Assembly: GCF_017591425.1 (NCBI RefSeq)
Contig: NW_024465885.1
Location: forward strand, 47,735,001-47,799,000
Length of the DNA stretch: 64,000 nucleotides
Source of the DNA: Ochotona curzoniae
Lineage: Eukaryota; Chordata; Mammalia; Lagomorpha; Ochotonidae
Direction: 5' to 3'
Shown: positions 20,900 to 31,955 of the stretch, one piece after another
How the letters are laid out: each line of letters starts with the position of its first letter
Position numbering within the stretch: the stretch's first letter is position 1
The notes under the pieces: model-generated
Told to the model about the DNA's origin: nothing
Seen by the model: only the letters and a program-made list of their open reading frames with translations
Databases searched by the model: none
Translations under genes and position numbers: made by a program

Positions 20900-21077
20900 A
20901 GAGCTGCACTTGCTCCATGGACCTTGCCCTCAGACGTCTGCCTCAGTGAGTGCTGTGACCACATGGGACCCCTTCACCCTGTGCCTCTGTCATCCTAAGC
21001 CGAGGCAGACCTCTTTCCATTGTGAAGTAGCTTTCCTTTGGTATTTCATTACAATGATGACAAGCCAACTGATACAG
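20900..21077 (+). mobile_element. MaLR-type LTR 3' end, sense
   Basis: The stretch ends 'tttggtatttcattacaatg' then 'agccaactgatacag', the usual 3' terminus of rodent/lagomorph-type MaLR LTRs. The upstream boundary is unclear and may lie near 20670. Confidence 0.5.
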
Positions 21078-21109
21078 TCATCTACGAGACCTTCAATTTA
21101 CTGAAAGGT

Positions 21110-21420
21110 CTGGATCAGGCGTGTTGTTCTGGGATCTGTTTTGTGTTAATGATTATGTATGATGCCGGGTCTGAGTTTCTGTTTAATTAATTAATTAAGT
21201 ATGTTAGCATCTGGGTATCCCATTGTGCCAGTGTTTTTTACCGGGCAGATGGTTCTTTCTTGACCAAATTGCCTTCACACCTTATCTGCTGTGTGGGTCT
21301 AATTCTGGACTGTCTGCTCTTGCGTTATCATTTTCTAGGTCTAATGGTACATCCAAACCACAGATGGCTTTGGCTCTTGCTGAATAGTTTTGCAATCATT
21401 TTTGAAATTAAGTGTCACTA
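21110..21420 (-). mobile_element. L1 ORF2/3' region fragment, antisense
   Basis: Reverse-complement L1 text: 'gggatctgttttgtgttaat', 'ctgggtatcccattgtgcc', 'gttctttcttgaccaaattg', 'tgcttgcgttatcatt'-like text and 'gaatagttttgcaatcattt'. The order matches the L1 region around 'ggatatccagttttcccagc'. Highly diverged. Confidence 0.65.
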
Positions 21421-22397
21421 GCCCTCCCGCTAAAGCAGGATGTTAAAACTAAGTTGGGGAGGGCTAAGCATCGTTGGGTCCATGTTCCTCAGAGCAGCAC
21501 ATTGAGCTGCATGTTACCTTAAGGGACCAGGAGGCTATGAGAGTGGACGATCTGGCTCACAGAGCTAACACATAATACAAAACCCTTTTCCCTTTCCTGT
21601 GAGAACCTTAGCAAATGTAATTCCGAAAAAAAAAATCAAATAATGATGGCAATCATATGACCCTCACGCCTATTTTTGTTGTGACTGTTTCAGTACCAGC
21701 TATGGTGCTGAGAATTGTCCATGTAGTATTACCGTGCTGGCATTTCCAGGATCAGGATTTGTTGCAGGTGAAGCAGCTACACATGACAGGCTTAAGCACC
21801 AGGTGTGAGGCTGTGCAGCTACCAGATGGCTGAGCTGCCATATAACCCAGAATGACTCACAGCAAAGCTTGTGCTCCCTCTAAGGAGGCAGTTTTCAAAG
21901 ACTCAACCCCTAGTGATTCTGATGCTAATGCCGGCTGGAGAACTCAGCTGGAACATCCCACAAGCTGTCTCTGCCCAGAGGAGCTGCTCTGCCCTTCAGT
22001 TCCAAGCAATCATGTGGGCTGACCTTCACCCAGGGGAACACATGCATCTGTGGTTTCCACTCCTAGTTAGGCAGGGGTGGTGTATGCAGGGGCATTATTG
22101 TTCGTAGGTCAAGTACTTGGGCTTAGGAGGGGGCGTGTTGGGACTGTGCCCAGGTGGTTTTTCCTATTTTCTTCTCTGAAGGGTGATTACCCTGTTGCCT
22201 AATTCTCCCTGGGGTTGTCAGGAGGAATGGCACAAAGCAGGGAAAGTCCTTGCCACAGGATCTAGGCCGTAGACACAGAGCTTCCATTACATTCTGATTA
22301 GATCCTCATAATTGAAACTCTGACTTAATTCTAGAACTGACAGGTGATAGATAATCCATGAAACTCTAAGTGAAGTTTTCTCTCTCTCTGCTGGGTA
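21421..22397. other. no recognised feature
   Basis: Nearly 1 kb with no repeat, RNA gene or exon that I can support. Confidence 0.35.
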
Positions 22398-22585
22398 GAA
22401 TTGCCAGATAAAATACAGGTGCCTGGTTACATTCAAATGCCAGATAATAAGTAATACAGTTTTAGTGTAGCTCTTGAAATATTTGGGACATACTAAAAGT
22501 GTATGTTTGTTGATATTTGAAAGGCAAATTTAGCAAGATTCTCTTTAATTCAACCTGAAGAACTTGGGGAATCTGGCACCTCTAC
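22398..22585. mobile_element. ancient mammal-wide interspersed repeat, family uncertain
   Basis: Opens 'aattgccagataaaatacag' and continues 'gcctggttacattcaaatgc', 'atatttgggacatactaaaa' and 'ggcaaatttagcaag'. This is the pattern of a widespread old repeat with a central palindromic 'gggacatact' motif. I cannot name the family safely. Confidence 0.45.
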
Positions 22586-24567
22586 TGCCAGAGATGCAAC
22601 TCATTCAAGCAGAGGGCCTTGGCTTCTTGCAGTGGCTCAGGGGGACTCTGGCCACAATAGCAGTTCCTGTCTCCTGGTTTTGGGGGTGGGGGTTTAATGC
22701 ATTTCTGTGACCCATGAAGATTCAGCAAGGGTGGGCCCCACATTGACAGTATTTAGCCCTATGCAGAGAAGTGAGAGAGAGATAGGGATGGAGGAAAGCA
22801 GGGTGCTTAAGGGGCCTGTTAAAAGTGCCTGTAGTGAAGCCTATTTCAGCTGAAAAACAAAAGAATAAAAAATCCAAACAAACCCCACACAACAACAACA
22901 AAAATCCAAGCTGCTTCATTCTGGGAGACAAAGCACACAAAAGAACAATGCCACACAAAGCAACCCAAACACACACAAACTACCGCCCACAAAGCAATCT
23001 CAGGGTTATCCAGCCCCCGGGATGTCTTCATGTGGGGTTACATTTTCTGTTTTGTAAATCTATCATTACAAGACAGTTGAATCACAAACGTTACAAAATT
23101 TCAGTATATCTGTGAATTAAATGGCATTGATGGGTGGAGTACAGCCAGTATAAAAATGCTCCATTTGGCCCCAGGTAAGCTCTGGGGCAAGCAACAGCGG
23201 AGCTTAAACAGTTAAAGGCTGTCAAGTACTGATGGCAGAAGTCAGCACTCTGACAAGCAGTAAACTGGGTGACTGGGTGCCGGGAACTTGGAAAGTATTT
23301 AATCTGTGTGGGTGGAAATGTTCAGAGTAAAAATAGAGTCATGGCAAATTCCAGAATGGTAAGACCATCAGGGAGAGAGATCTCTTGCCAGCTCTGCCTG
23401 TGTCTCTGGGTACCCATTCCCCATCCCTCTCTTCCCACCTCCATGCTTGTTCAAGCCCTGATCGTTAGTCCAAGTTGATGCGAAGGGAAGAAATAAACCA
23501 GGAGCAAGAGTTAGACAGCCTCTGTGCAGAAGCCATTTAAGGCGGAGATGAAATTTCACAAAGGAGAGCTTTTGTTTCGTTCTCATCTGTTCTCTCCTCT
23601 TTCTATTCAAATGGGGGATTTTGTTGTTAATGCTGATTTCATTCTTCCTCAATGGAATTGTCTTATGTAATTCCAGGTAATTCCAGCTAGTGCAGAAGCT
23701 GAACTTAATTCGATAGCATGAGAAGAACTGTGCCTTTGTTTTCCTCCAAGGCACTAATGTTTACCATTTCTTCTTATGAGTACAACCAATTGGGCTCCAC
23801 TGGGGAGGGAAAGAGAAGGTGTGGGCTGGAGGTGCAGAGAAAAAGGACATTACTATTTGAGATGCTGGAAATGGAATGTGAAGCACGGGCAGGTTAAAGC
23901 CACACGGCAGCAGAAGGGATGAAGGTCCAGCAGAAGGGACGAAGGTCCTGCTGGAATGCTATGGGCACACATTCTAGCCCCTGTGTGGAACGGCTTGGAA
24001 TGCCAAGCTCCTGTGTAAAGGGAGAATTGGATCTGAAGCTTAAATTTTGAAAGAATTGCCTTACGTGAGTAAAATGCAAGGTAGTCCTAGAGTTTCCCAC
24101 TTTGGGAAGCTTTTCAATGAGAAAAAAAAATAATCCTGTTCTAGGCTTGTCTTAGAGCATGGTGACAATGCCCAAACGATGTAAAATAAAATGTTTTGGG
24201 ATCACCTGTGTCTCTTCTCAGAGGAAGGACATCATCCATTCCCAAAGAGTTCTAGAATGGCCAACGCACCACGACTCGAGCAGTCTGCAGCTGCGGGAAG
24301 GATGACGGAAGTGCCTATGCGGATCTCGGAATGACTCGGCAACACAGTGAAAAAACTGTTGACACACGGGGAACCCTGGTGGATTCTCAAATAAATCTTT
24401 TCTGAGCAAGCGAAGTCAGACACTTGTCAAATAAACATAAATCTGGACTCATTTTAGAGAGTTTACACCACAGGACCAGTGGGAGGGCGGTTATTGCAAT
24501 GGGGGCGGCTGGGGGTGTCCTGACCACATGGTGAACCTGCAAATCAAGGTTCCGCTGGCAGGATTCA
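22586..24567. other. no recognised gene; CA-rich patch and a small duplication
   Basis: 22850-23000 is rich in aca/caa units. 23908-23950 holds a 21-bp direct repeat ('cagcagaagggatgaaggtc' then 'cagcagaagggacgaaggtc'). The remainder shows no recognised repeat or exon. Confidence 0.4.
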
Positions 24568-24990
24568 TTGATTTCCTTATTTTTAATCTTTTATTGTTAT
24601 TATTATCATCATCATCATTTTATGATACAGTTCCATAGGTTCCTGGGATTTCCCTTATCCCCTCCCCTACTCCCCCTCACCTCCACTGAGTTCCCCTATA
24701 TCATTACTATAGTACAGTTCTTCATACACAGTCATATGTCCATCATTGCGGGCATGGACAATGGCAGAGAGTCCAGCATCCTATTGTCAAGATATAGTGA
24801 ACAGTTTCACTGGGAGTCCATCTTTGATCTGAAGTAGAGATGCATACTGCATTGTATCCTCACATCTGGATATGATAATCTCCATTACACAGTTACTGTA
24901 TATCCCCTTAAATGAAAAGCCACAATACTGGAACAAAAATCAACAACAGGAAAAAAAATAAAAATTTGCAATGCCATGAAGTTAAATTAC
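24568..24990 (-). mobile_element. rearranged L1 composite, locus C
   Basis: In reverse, the plus strand shows the T-rich/(TCA)n end, 'tttatgatacagttccatag', 'gggatttcccttatcccc', 'cattgcgggcatggacaatg' and 'cacagttactgtatatcccc'. At about 24907-24922 it passes through 'cccttaaatgaaaagccac' into ORF2-type text ('aaaatcaacaacagg', 'gaagttaaattacc') in the opposite sense. Same junction as locus A and locus B. Confidence 0.8.
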
Positions 24991-25244
24991 CAGATCCCAT
25001 GGGCAGCTGTGGTTCCTAGAATGCAAAATGACAGCAAGATCTCTGAACCTTTTGTGTCCAGGCACCCAGGACCCAGCTAACTGTCCACATCAGCATGTGC
25101 AACAACATGTTACTGGTTGACTCTACCTCTGCGAAATCCCACAAAAAGAAAAAGCGAAGGCAGAAGGTGGCTGCCAGGGATAGCAGTGGCATGACTGCTG
25201 ACCGCACGGAGACACAGCAATTTTGAAAGTCTTTCTGATGCTGG

Positions 25245-25935
25245 TCTTGGTGCATCCAGTCTGCTGTGACAAAACACGACCCGGGTGACTTACAAGCAGC
25301 AAAGACAACCGTTTCACAGTTCCAGAGACTGCAAATCTGAGACCACGGTGCTGTCACCTCGGATGGCTCCTGATTCATAGGTGCACCTTCTCACGGTGTC
25401 AGCACCTGGGGGTGTGAAGGAGCTGGCTAGTTGAACTCCTCTGAGAGGGAGCCTGCTTTGTGTTGAAGGAGACTTGTTCCTTTGAAGGCAGCCAGGAGTT
25501 TAATCTGAACTTGAATGACATTGAGAGGGTGGCTTTTAAGAGGTGCGGTCCTCAGGAAAGCGAATGGATTTTGTCGGGTCACTAGCTAGAGCCCTATGAG
25601 TGAATCCTGGTGGCTTTATAAGGAGAGGGAGAAACACACAGAGATGCACATGCATTCCCGCCATGAGGAGATGCAGCCCAGGAGACCATCACAAGATCTT
25701 TAACTGCCAGATGTATGAATCAAACTCAACATGTTTCCTTTGTAAAGAAGCCTGCCTCTCATGTTTTACTATAGTTCCAAGGAGATGACTAAAATGGCTG
25801 CTAATCTCATTCAAGAGATCTCCACACATAGGACCTAATCACTTCTCATTTCCTAGGACCATCCCCTGGAGTTAATATTTCCATACATGATTTCTGGGGA
25901 GACACACAAGATCAGACCATACTAATGATAATGGT
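25245..25935 (-). mobile_element. MaLR-type LTR, antisense, apparently carrying a sense MaLR piece
   Basis: Outer antisense signals are 'gctgtgacaaaacacgaccc', 'gggtgacttacaagcagc' and 'cacagttccagagactgc' at the left, with 'acctaatcacttctcatttc' and 'tctggggagacacacaag' at the right. Between them, 25540-25700 reads in the sense direction ('gtcactagctagagccc', 'gtggctttataaggagagg', 'cgccatgaggagatgcagcc'). This suggests a nested insertion or inverted pair. Confidence 0.6.
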
Positions 25936-26734
25936 TATGGTACACGTATATTTTCCCCAAATTCAAGGAGCCATGCATTTTAAATGACTACATTTCATTT
26001 CATAGAAATGAGACCTCAGGAGAACTGGTTTTAGAAAATTGGCTGTGGTCATGAGCTCAGATGCAGGAATGCAACAGTTCTGGGCTGGAATGCCACAAAT
26101 GCATCACGTGGGAGCTGTAGGACAGATACCAGGCAATTGCTCACCCTCCTTAAAACACCTTTTTCTTCATGAGTGTAACTCGTGCAGGATTGTCTAGAGC
26201 TCATCCTAGCTACGACTACTGTGGCATCATTTTTGTGCATCCCCCTTCGTGTGTTTCTTGGGTCAGATGATACAGTGTATAGAACAAGATTTTAAGGCAG
26301 AATATTTGGGTTTGAGGTTGCTTTGCCCTGGTGTCTTCAACTGTTCAACTATATCACAGTATGCGTATAAAAACAAATCAAGTAAGGCAACTTCATGAGG
26401 GAAAGCAGGCAATGTGCAGGATCAAGCGTAAGTTTTTTCTTTAGGTGTATTTCTTGGGTTCTTTTTCACAAAAAAGGTACATTGTCTTAATAATGAGGTA
26501 GGAAAGATGCCATAGGCTTTAAGGGAGCACTTAGATGTTTGTTTGGAAAGCAGATCTGTAATAGAGGTGATTGTGAAATTCATCATCTGAGAAATTACTT
26601 TCCAAAGTGAAAGCAGCTCTGTCACTGGTTACAAGATAATGGCCAAACCCCAGGGTGATTTGGGGGAAAACAAAGATAGACCTAAGGGACATACAAATCA
26701 TCTTGTTGGTGTTTAATTTCCTGAACTGATAGCT
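25936..26734. other. no recognised feature
   Basis: About 800 bases with no recognised repeat, exon or RNA gene. Confidence 0.35.
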
Positions 26735-27010
26735 GATGTTTTAATTTGAGAAGCAAAGTGAGAAAGAGTGAGAGAAAGTTCTTTTTCTCTGTTTACTCCC
26801 TACATGGCAGCCATGGCACAGACTGGGCTGCACTGGGCAGGAGCTGGGAACCGGGAACTCAGATCTCCTAGCTGGTTTGCAGGAAACTACATCACTGCTG
26901 CTTGACAGAGTCTTCATGATCAGAATACTATCATCATGCTTCAGTGCCAGTCCCCAACTTGGGACATAAGCATCTTATCTAGATCTTCAATTGTTAGAAT
27001 AAATGCTTGT
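26735..27010 (-). mobile_element. C-SINE, antisense, diverged
   Basis: The order 'ttaatttgagaagcaaagtg', GA-rich run, 'ctctgtttactccctacatg', 'gctgggaaccgggaactc' and 'catcatgcttcagtgcc' marks an old reversed C-SINE with an eroded head. Confidence 0.78.
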
Positions 27011-27029
27011 CGTATTTTTTTGTTTTTGT

Positions 27030-27363
27030 TTTTAAGGTTTATTTATTTATTTGAAAGGCAAAGTTAGAGAAAGAGAAAGAGGGGAGGGGAGAGAGAAAGA
27101 GAGAGAGAGAGACCTGTACTCTGGTTTACTCCGCAAATGATTGCAATTGCTGGAGCTTGATTGTCCCGAAGCTGGAAGCTGGGAGCTTCTTCAGGATCTC
27201 CCACACGGGATGAAGGGACTCAAGAATCTGGGCCATCCTCCTCTGCTTTCTCAGGCACATTAGCCGGGAGCTGGATTGGAAGTAGAGCATTCCAGTCTCG
27301 AGACAAGGATGCTGGCACTACAGAGAGCTGCTTTTCCCTTGAAGCCGTAGTGCCAGGCCCAGT
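27030..27363 (-). mobile_element. C-SINE, antisense
   Basis: Full length: 'aaggtttatttatttatttg', a GA-rich block (27065-27112), 'tggtttactccgcaaatg', 'cattagccgggagctggatt', 'ggatgctggcactacagaga' and head 'gtagtgccaggccc'. Older type without the 'cagatatacag' signature. Confidence 0.92.
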
Positions 27364-27419
27364 TGTCCTGGCTTTAAAGAGAGAATATCCTTATTTTTAA
27401 GAACTGCTCATTGAGATGT

Positions 27420-27560
27420 TAAGAGGCAAAGAGAAACAGTATAGAAAATCTACTTCACTGGAGAGAACAGAAGGGAGAGGAAGGAACTTGGGGAAGGGGA
27501 AGGGAGAGTCCAGCGCCAACTAAATTGTATCAAAAATAATTAATAAAAATAAAATCTGCT
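27420..27560 (+). mobile_element. L1 3' terminal fragment, sense (lagomorph type)
   Basis: Short 5'-truncated copy: 'aaggaacttggggaagggga', 'gagtccagcgccaac' and 'aattgtatcaaaaataatta', which parallel the end of the 3' UTR at 13.5 kb and 31.4 kb. Confidence 0.5.
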
Positions 27561-28949
27561 TCACCTAAAAGGCTCAGAGAAAACAACTGTGTTTTTTTGT
27601 GTGTACTTAATCATTTCTTATGAGACTTTGAGGGGGAGAATATGATAAAATGAATCTGGCAAAATGGAAATGATTGCTATGTAGGAGATATTTGCAAATT
27701 ATTGGTCTGGGACCTACATGGTTTTTGTTTTTGGTTTTCTTCATGGTAGCTGACAATGCATGTGATTAAACAAGAGTATGAATTTATCTGAAGAAAATAT
27801 TCCACATGCTAATTACATGTTAAAAAAAACCATGAAAATGAAGACTGAATACAGGATGAAACAAGAACTAAAATACCATGAGTTTCACAGTTCTGTTTAC
27901 TCGTTTTGGCCTTAAAAGAAACTGGTTTTATTCTTGTTACATAATTTCTTCTTTTGTTATTTTTTCCTGTATAATTCTAAAACATTAATGAGAAAAAGTT
28001 AAATTTATGGGAACTTATGATAATATAGAAAATGGAAATCTTATAAACAGCTTTCTGTTCATTTGGTGACCACCATTAATATTCATGGTCAAAGAACTAA
28101 TTTTGGAGTTGACTGAACATGACATTCAGTTCAAAATGATGTCTTAGCTGTGCATCATTCTTGTCATAGCATTGTAAAATCAAATGCAAAGCCCATTATG
28201 CACAGTGCTGTGCAAGGAAACCAATTACAATGCAGAATAAAGTACTGTGTATGTTCAATGATTTCACGTGAATGCCATTTCACATTGAGTGGTTTTCAAA
28301 TGGCAACGTGTTAACCCCCAATGTGTGTGTGTTTGGGAATGTCATTGAGATATAATAACTCTCATTTTTCAGAAACACTTGGCTTTCTTTCCGTTACCTT
28401 TCGTAAAGTCTGTTTTAGAGTTCCATTCACAATTTTTGGTTTCCTGGGACTTGCCCTGGCACTCACATTGGCAGGGCTTCTCTTCACATGTTTACCATAC
28501 ACACAGTAGCCACTCGGATGGGAACAGAAATATCCAGTGTTCCAAGGTGCTCGTTGACAAGCGTTGGACCAGGAGCTGAGCACTCCTAGCCAGAAGTTGG
28601 GTGAACATCCCGGATCTCTCATCACTTCCTGCCAAGTCCCACCTAAGAATACATGGGCAAGAATTCAAGCTTGGACTTAGAGTCTGAATACTCGAGCTTG
28701 AGGTCATTACGACACGTCTGTGGTAAGATCTTTAACATTTTTACCATACATGATACTCAAAAAACTCTATAAGGTGGAATCTTTATTATAACAAGGAATT
28801 TCTGGCATGGAGCTTGAGAACTCTGATGCTCAGGGCTGACAGGATCAGGTGAGAATCTGGGAAAACTCGGCCAAAGGGAATGGAGTTCTGTATTCTTCAT
28901 ATACGGGGTACCTGTAGTCATGAACCCAGGTTCAGAGAACCACCAAGGA
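27561..28949. other. AT-rich DNA without recognised features
   Basis: 27.6-28.3 kb is AT-rich. The 62-codon open frame at 28321-28509 is hydrophobic and has a candidate acceptor (ctcatttttcag) just inside it, but no family match and no partner exon. Confidence 0.35.
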
Positions 28950-29168
28950 GAAGGCATAATGGCTCAATGGCGAAATTCTTACCTTGTGAGTGCTGGGATC
29001 CCATATAGGCACCGGTTTGTGTACCAGCTACTCCGCTTCCCATCCAGCTCCTTGCTTGTGTTCTGGGAAAGAAGTAGAGGATGGTGCAAAGTCTTGGGAC
29101 CCTGAATCATGTGGGAGACCTGGAAGAAGCTCCTGGCTCTTGGCTCTGGCTCCTGGCTGATGACATGT
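28950..29168 (+). mobile_element. C-SINE, sense, 3'-truncated, young subtype
   Basis: 'ggcataatggctcaatggcg', 'gagtgctgggatcccatata', 'cgcttcccatccagctcctt', 'cttgggaccctgaatcatgt' and 'tggaagaagctcctggctc', ending before the 3' CT-rich tail. Confidence 0.88.
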
Positions 29169-29294
29169 CTAAGCATTTATGTCTGTGGGTAATTGTTTAA
29201 ATTGTCTAGGAAAGGATGAATGTTTGTGACATGATATCCCCTGTACATACTGGGTTGCATAACTAAATGATTAGGGAACTCCACTTCATCTCAG

Positions 29295-29720
29295 TGTCCT
29301 CCGCATAAAACTCAGGGAATCCTCTAACGGAGTCCAGCTCCAGCCGAGTTCGGAGCTCAGAAAGGTTGCGTGGAGTCGACGATAAAGAAAGACACAGACA
29401 CTGACACTTGGTGTGTTCTCACAACAGCCCAGGAAAAAGCTGTCCTTTTATTTACTCAGACACCTCACAAGCCTCTACACAAGCAACTAATTATTCTATT
29501 TTTACTTCAAGGCAAAGGGGGCATGTACAGACATTTGGTCATTCCGTCTGCACATCAAGGCTAAGCAGGTGCCCCTAAAGATAATTCTGCAAAATACTGT
29601 ATTCATATTCTTCAAAGCAAGCCATTGTTCATTCTTCACAGTAGCCATGGAGCGACAGCCGGGACTCCAAGGCCAAGGCACATGCGATTACCTGCTAATC
29701 AGTAGTACTTTCCCACCACA
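29295..29720 (-). mobile_element. LTR of an endogenous retrovirus, ERV2 (class II)-like
   Basis: On the minus strand the element can be framed as TGTGGTGGGAAAG... to ...GGAGGACA (TG...CA ends). It has an AAATAAAAGG polyadenylation region near 29452, followed by an R/U5-like 'gtgtctgtgtctttcttta' stretch. A purine-rich 'gaagtagaaa' lies directly 5' of the start, like a polypurine tract. The overall style resembles betaretrovirus-like LTRs. No matching 6-bp flanks were found, so it may border internal sequence. It is a fossil regulatory/terminal repeat with no viral gene. Confidence 0.5.
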
Positions 29721-30645
29721 TTTCTACTTCTACAATTCACCCATTATTTAATGGGAAAATAGGTTACAAGCGGAAAAAATGTAAAATCTAAAACAAAAGT
29801 TTCAAATGTTAAACCTCCGTACAACTATAGACTCTACAACTCCATAAACAATGAAACAATAATCAAAAGCATTTTCTTTAATAAAAGCATCCTTAATTCA
29901 TCTAGCTAAAAACCATAAAAGTGGCTAAAACAATTACATTTTCTATGCTCCAAAATTTGCAAAGACAGACTAGCCTTTGAGATAATAATAACTATATTTA
30001 TTGCCATAGCAGTTTCAGCTCTCACTCCCATCACTTGCATGAATATTTAGGATATTTTCAAGTCCCTTCCCAGAAGGAGTGCTACATGTCTGGGCCAGAT
30101 TCTGAGGCAAAGGTTAAGTACCCAATAAGGTGTCCAGAAAGGGCATGGGCTTAATTGTGCTCCTGTGTATAAATTGTCAAAGGCCCACTCACTGAAACAT
30201 TATCAGTGACATTAACTCCCAAGCTCACATCAGTTGCAAAAGCCATCTCACAGGGGCAAACAACAATGCCTCAATAGATTACAGAATTTTTAGTGGGGTG
30301 CTTGAATGTCCATGCAACCTGGGGGTGAAACAGCATCAAGGTGGTCAGAGAGAAATCCGCAGGGTCTTGCCAAACAGCTGGAACCTCTCCCGGGCCCTGC
30401 CAAGCAGGGGAGCTGTTCTCTTCACACCTTCGTGTCATCCACACCCACTGCACGGACCCCAGCAATCCTCTTCCTCCTAACTGTACAAAGTCCTGCTTGT
30501 TGTTTCCTGGTCTGCAGAAAGCAGCAATGAGATTTGAGTAGCCTGGCACTGACCGTTGTCAAAGGCTGATCTTGGCAACCTTCATGCAAAACACAAGCTC
30601 ATCAACCCTTTCAATACTGTTTTATCTACATCTCAGGGGGGTTGG
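29721..30645. other. unassigned; possible remnant upstream of the LTR
   Basis: This lies on the internal side of the minus-strand LTR. I see no retroviral protein motifs; the 92-codon minus-strand frame at 30271-30549 has no recognised domain. It may be degraded internal DNA or unrelated flank. Confidence 0.3.
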
Positions 30646-30649
30646 CATT

Positions 30650-31435
30650 TTTGTTTTTACTTTCATTCAGTCAAAAGAAAGTTTGAGGTTTTCTTATGAA
30701 TTTTATCACTGACTCAACATCACACAGTAGCATTGTTTGCTTCAAGAAGGTTTTTGATTTTCCTTTTCATTTCTTCAGTGACACATTGGTCATTCAGTAG
30801 CATGCTATTTAACTTCAGGTGGTTGTTAATTTTTTTTTAATTTAGTGCTTTTTATTGTTTTAATTCTTCTTATTATTATGATTATCAATTTATGGTACAG
30901 TTCTAAAGCCCCTGGGATTTCCCTTAGCCCCTCACCAAGTCCCATCTCACCCTGCCTCTGGGACTCCCCCATATTATTACCATAGAAAAGTTCTTCATAA
31001 ACAGTCATATTGTCCATACCCATGATAATGGACACATATTGTTAGTATTTTATGTTTTCTTCCTGTTGTTGGCTTTGTTTTATGGTTTTTCATTTAAGGG
31101 GATGCATAGTAACCATGTAATAGAGACGATCACATTCAGATGTGAAGACACAATGCAATATGCATTGCTACTTTCAAATCCAAGATGGATAACCAATGAA
31201 TATGCTAATTATATCTTTACAATAGGATGCTGGACACTATGCTGTTGTCCATGCCCTCAGTGTCAGGATGCACTTAAACAGCAGGATGATGGACATAGGA
31301 TTGATTGTGAAGGGCTAAACTATTACAATAATATGGTTGGGGATCAGTGAGGGGTGAGTGCTTTGGGGAAAGGGGAGGAGAAATTTCAGAGCCTGTGAAA
31401 CTGTATCATAAAATAATAAAGTAAGTAAATTTAAT
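30650..31435 (+). mobile_element. rearranged L1 composite, locus B, with an internal L1 insertion
   Basis: The inverted ORF2 piece (30690-30835: 'cattgtttgcttcaagaagg', 'catttcttcagtgacacatt') is followed, after an insertion, by 'gttggctttgttttatgg'. The shared junction 'tttttcatttaaggggatg' lies near 31083-31098, and the sense 3' UTR runs to 31430 ('caataggatgctggacact', 'tgaaactgtatcataaaa'). Same order and same junction as loci A and C. Confidence 0.78.
30838..31030 (-). mobile_element. 5'-truncated L1 3' end inserted antisense in locus B
   Basis: A T-rich start, 'tttatggtacagttctaaag', 'gggatttcccttagcccc', 'attattaccatagaaaag' and 'cccatgataatggacaca' match the first part of locus C. 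Flanks 'ttgttaatttt' and 'ttgttagtatttt' look like a target-site duplication. Confidence 0.75.
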
Positions 31436-31804
31436 TGCCTATCAAAAAGGGCTGGTTTCCAATGGCTTCGCAGGTTTATAGCTTTTGCACAGTGACTTTT
31501 CTGCAGGTGTGTGGGCAGTGTATGGCATGCCACTGTGCTGTTATTTTAGAACACCCTTCACATTGTTCTTGTGAAAGTTCATGGAGCTGGTTGTACATGT
31601 ATGGCACAGGTCAGGAAACAGCCACTTGACCCTTCCCAGGGAAAATGTCATGGCCCTTCTCATCCTTGAGCCTTTCTGCTGTGTTCCATTCCAGTAGATT
31701 CTTTGACTCTCAAGGTTTTTGCCCTTACCTCTAAGCAGAGAAGACTCAAAGTAGAATTATCCTGCCATTATTAAGATAACATATTTATGCTGTGTTTTCT
31801 GGTC

Positions 31805-31955
31805 TACTTTACATCCATCTCCCATTTGTTCTTCACAGCAACTTTTCCAGGTAGGCGGTAGTGTTATCTTCAGTGGGGAGATTAGGGGACAGAGGCACTC
31901 ACTAGAAGGCAGTGCAGGGGTTGGAATCCAGGGCCATGTGACTCATACATGTGAG
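31805..31955 (-). mobile_element. MIR SINE, antisense
   Basis: Shows the MIR core in reverse: 'ttgttcttcacagcaactt', 'gtgttatcttcagtggggag', 'attaggggacagaggcac' and 'ggttggaatccagggcc'. Confidence 0.72.

Noticed and set aside
28321..28509. hydrophobic 62-codon frame as a membrane-protein exon
   Set aside because: Only an acceptor-like motif supports it; no donor, partner exon or family match was seen.
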